From positions 1-7,924 of the forward strand of contig CAYURR010000140.1 of NCBI GenBank assembly GCA_964446745.1: a stretch of DNA of 7,924 bases, read 5' to 3'. The stretch's first letter is position 1. Every line of letters begins with the position of its first letter. The notes under the pieces were generated by a model. That model made no database searches and was not told the DNA's origin. It was given only the letters and a program-made list of their open reading frames with translations. Source of the DNA: CAYURR01 sp964446745. Its GTDB lineage: Bacteria; Bacillota; Clostridia; Lachnospirales; WQUN01. This document shows positions 5,932-7,924 of the stretch, piece by piece. The translations under genes and the position numbers were made by a program.

Positions 5932-6836
5932 ACACCCTGCACCTGCGTTATGCGATAGAGGTCGAGCGTACACGATCGATCAGCAAGGCCGCCGAGGCAT
6001 TGTTTATGGGTCAGCCGAACCTGAGCCGCGCTATAAAGGAACTCGAGGAATCCGTTGGTATAACGATCTTTAAGCGTACCTCGAAAGGGATAGCTCCGAC
6101 CCAGAAGGGCGAACGCTTTCTCGAGTACGCCAAGAGCATCATCGAGCACATAGATAAGATCGAAACGCTGTATAAACAAGGCTCATCCGACAAGCTTGTG
6201 TTTAATATCTCTGTGCCGAGAGCTAGTTATATCTCCTATGCGTTTGTGGAATTCGTAAAGCATTACGCAGATGCGGGTAGCTTTGAGTTCAATTTCAAAG
6301 AAACAAATGCTCTCAGAGCGATAAAGAATATAACGGAAAATAATTTTAATCTGGGTATTGTGCGCTTTCAGGATATACACGAGCATTATTTTATGACGAT
6401 GCTCAAACAGAAGGGGCTGACCTCGAGCCTGCTATGGGAATTTGACTACCGGGTCATGATGTCGGTGGATCACCCTCTGGCAAAGTGTGAATGTCTTGAT
6501 CGCCGCAACTTATCTGAGTATATAGAGATCGCTCACGGAGACCCCTATGTACCGTACATCCCACAGTCCGAGGTAATAAAGGATGAGTTCGGTGAGAACG
6601 CCGCTAAGCGCATCTTTGTCTATGAGCGCGGTAGCCAGTTTGACCTATTGAGTAATGTGCCCACGACATACATGTGGGTTTCGTCAGTGCCGTGTGATCT
6701 ATTAGATAAGCACAGGCTCGTGATGAAAACATGCACAGGGGAAAACAAGCGATACAAGGATCTGCTGATATACAGGAAGAACTACAAGCTCTCGGAGTTA
6801 GAGGAAGGGTTTGTAGGGATGCTGAAGCAGGAATAA
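5928..6836 (+). CDS. LysR-family transcriptional regulator
   Basis: A 302-residue LysR-type DNA-binding regulator. The N-terminal winged helix-turn-helix (about 1-60) shows the family pattern: RSISKAAEALFMGQPNLSRA, then IKELEESVGITIFKRT and a wing (KGIAPTQKGERFLEYA). A linker helix runs to about 85, and residues 90-300 form the periplasmic-binding-protein-like effector domain that senses a small molecule. The start is TTG at 5928, overlapping the lysA stop as TTGA, with GAGGG at 5916-5920 giving 7-base spacing. The next possible in-frame ATG is inside the HTH and would destroy it, so TTG is well supported. Being translated with lysA, it may control lysA in response to lysine or diaminopimelate, as LysR does for lysA in Enterobacteria where the genes are divergent. 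Here the order is different, so a wider or different regulon is possible. The family call is firm; the effector and targets are unknown. Confidence 0.9.
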   Translation: MNTLHLRYAIEVERTRSISKAAEALFMGQPNLSRAIKELEESVGITIFKRTSKGIAPTQKGERFLEYAKSIIEHIDKIETLYKQGSSDKLVFNISVPRASYISYAFVEFVKHYADAGSFEFNFKETNALRAIKNITENNFNLGIVRFQDIHEHYFMTMLKQKGLTSSLLWEFDYRVMMSVDHPLAKCECLDRRNLSEYIEIAHGDPYVPYIPQSEVIKDEFGENAAKRIFVYERGSQFDLLSNVPTTYMWVSSVPCDLLDKHRLVMKTCTGENKRYKDLLIYRKNYKLSELEEGFVGMLKQE

Positions 6837-6853
6837 GCAACAACCCAATAAGT

Positions 6854-6892
6854 AAAAGCATATCGATAAAGATATATCGATATGCTTTTTTT
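6854..6892 (+). terminator. Rho-independent terminator of the lysA-LysR unit
   Basis: A perfect 15-bp stem pairs AAAAGCATATCGATA (6854-6868) with 6875-6889 around a 6-base loop. The right arm ends in a run of seven T (6886-6892). It lies 18 bases after the regulator stop. The stem is AT-rich but long. The opposite strand has only a TTTT run, so it mainly works in the plus direction. Confidence 0.88.
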
Positions 6893-6904
6893 ATATTTCT
6901 CACT

Positions 6905-6917
6905 ATGAATAATTCAT
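6905..6917. promoter_or_regulatory. Small palindrome ATGAAT-A-ATTCAT upstream of rex (candidate operator)
   Basis: A 13-base palindrome with one central base sits in the 88-base gap between the terminator and rex. It does not match the usual Rex box (TTGTGAA/TTGTTAA-type half sites), but the Rex in this window has an unusual DNA-binding wing. No convincing -35/-10 pair is visible in this gap, so the promoter for rex-adhE remains unplaced. Confidence 0.25.
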
Positions 6918-6980
6918 GATAAAAATATAGCGTCAGCAATCAAGGACAGTAAAGCACGACACCTACGGAGGGAAGAAAAA

Positions 6981-7607
6981 ATGTCTGCCTCAAATATTTC
7001 AAGCCAGACGTTGAAGAGATTGCCGTTGTATTTAACCTATCTAAAGTCTATAGCGAGTACCTCCGAGAGTGTATCGGCGACTGCTATAGCGAACGCGCTG
7101 TCGCTGAACGATGTGCAGGTGCGAAAGGACTTGGCCACCGTGAGCTCGTCGGGCAAGCCCAAGACGGGATACACTACGGTCAATCTGATCAAGGACATCG
7201 AGAGCTTTCTGGGCTATGACAACTCGGACAACGCGGTGCTCATAGGGGTAGGGAAGCTGGGGCGTGCATTACTAAATTACGGCGGGTTTACGGAATACGG
7301 GCTCAACATTATGTTTGCGTTCGACGCTGACGAAACGCTTACGGACAATCAACAGATACTGCCGATGTGCAAGCTCAAGGAAATGTGCTTGCGCACACAT
7401 ATACGCATCGGCATCATCACGGTGCCTGCGGAGGCCGCCCAGGCGGTCTGCGACATGCTCGTGGATATTGGTATCAAGGCGATATGGAATTTTGCGCCGG
7501 TGCACCTCGCGGTGCCCGATGGGGTGCTTGTTCAAAACGAAAACATGGCTTCCTCACTTGCGCTGTTATCACGTCACTTAAAGGAACGAATGAAATCAAC
7601 AGATTAA
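6981..7607 (+). CDS. rex: Redox-sensing transcriptional repressor Rex
   Basis: Dimeric repressor that senses the NADH/NAD+ ratio and releases DNA when NADH is high, switching on fermentation genes. The N-terminal winged helix (about 10-65) begins with the Rex-typical TLKRLPLYLTYL and has the recognition helix NDVQVRKDLA (43-52). The Rossmann domain has the nucleotide loop GVGKLGRAL (89-97), an acidic strand end FDAD (114-117), and the conserved NFAP (170-173). A C-terminal helix for domain swapping follows. Its 208 residues fit Rex. The wing region reads SSSGKPKTGY instead of the canonical FGEFGKRGVGY, suggesting a divergent Rex branch with altered operator preference. GGAGGG at 6967-6972 with 8-base spacing supports the start. 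It is immediately followed by adhE, a classic Rex target, so it likely regulates its own operon. Confidence 0.93.
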   Translation: MSASNISSQTLKRLPLYLTYLKSIASTSESVSATAIANALSLNDVQVRKDLATVSSSGKPKTGYTTVNLIKDIESFLGYDNSDNAVLIGVGKLGRALLNYGGFTEYGLNIMFAFDADETLTDNQQILPMCKLKEMCLRTHIRIGIITVPAEAAQAVCDMLVDIGIKAIWNFAPVHLAVPDGVLVQNENMASSLALLSRHLKERMKSTD

Positions 7608-7639
7608 TCAGATTCAACTCATAAGAAGGAGAGATATTA

Positions 7640-7924
7640 ATGAAAGCAACACAGGCGCCGATTGTTATCGATACGGTGGAAAACCTGAACGAGGCGATCG
7701 TTCGGATGAGGGAGGCCCAAAAGATATTTGCGGGCTATACCCAGGAGCAGGTAGATAAGATCTTCACGGCTGCGGCGCTCGCGGCAAACAGGAGCCGTAT
7801 ACCGCTCGCAAAGATGGCGGTAGAGGAAACGGGCATGGGTATCGTTGAGGACAAGGTCATCAAGAACCACTACGCGTCCGAGTACATCTACAATGCGTAC
7901 AAGGACACAAAGACCTGCGGCATC
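7640..7924 (+). CDS. adhE: Bifunctional acetaldehyde-CoA/alcohol dehydrogenase, N-terminal fragment
   Basis: The first 95 codons of a gene cut by the right edge of the window. The product begins MKATQAPIVIDTVENLNEAI and continues with GYTQEQVDKIF, MAVEETGMGIVEDKVIKN and SEYIYNAYKDTKTCGI. These are the hallmark start of the CoA-acylating aldehyde dehydrogenase half of AdhE, which reduces acetyl-CoA to acetaldehyde and then ethanol while regenerating NAD+. A stand-alone acetaldehyde dehydrogenase cannot be excluded because the alcohol dehydrogenase half lies outside the window. AAGGAG at 7626-7631 sits 8 bases before the ATG. The gene lies 32 bases after rex with no terminator between, so both are probably one operon under Rex control. 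Confidence 0.88.
   Translation, partial: MKATQAPIVIDTVENLNEAIVRMREAQKIFAGYTQEQVDKIFTAAALAANRSRIPLAKMAVEETGMGIVEDKVIKNHYASEYIYNAYKDTKTCGI

Noticed and set aside
1..7924. CRISPR array, tRNA or rRNA genes
   Set aside because: No regularly spaced repeats and no recognisable tRNA or rRNA sequence were seen on either strand.

Overview
The window looks like a chromosomal segment from an anaerobic, fermentative low-to-mid GC Gram-positive bacterium, most likely a member of the Clostridia. The signs are purine-rich Shine-Dalgarno sites (AGGAGG, GGAGGG), TTG and GTG starts, a KtrAB-type potassium transporter, and a Rex repressor directly upstream of adhE. No species can be assigned from this sequence alone.

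Layout: positions 53-4527 are six tightly packed genes on the minus strand. In transcription order they are ktrB (potassium channel subunit), ktrA (RCK gating subunit), a SpoU/TrmH-family RNA methyltransferase, a STAS-HATPase protein, a small STAS-like (DUF4325-like) protein, and a truncated PIN-domain protein. Gaps are 32 bases or less and two gene pairs overlap by 4 bases. A well-formed promoter (TTGAAT-N17-TATAAT, minus strand) lies just upstream of ktrB. A divergent promoter (TTGACG-N17-TAGAAT, plus strand) drives lysA (diaminopimelate decarboxylase) and an overlapping LysR-type regulator. That unit ends in a perfect 15-bp hairpin terminator. The rex repressor and the first 95 codons of adhE follow and run off the right edge.

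The unusual part is 53-1632. Its three genes are strikingly AT-rich next to the rest (17 of 60 G+C in the line at 121-180, against 36 of 60 at 1741-1800). They begin 5 bases after the methyltransferase stop codon. They combine a GHKL ATPase carrying its own STAS domain, a free STAS-like protein and a PIN nuclease-like protein. This resembles an anti-sigma/anti-anti-sigma partner-switching pair joined to an RNase effector, and I do not recognise it as a described system. The PIN gene lacks its C-terminal half and stops at a junction that may be the end of an insertion sequence.

The other genes are ordinary housekeeping: K+ homeostasis, lysine and peptidoglycan precursor synthesis, and NADH/NAD+-controlled ethanol fermentation.
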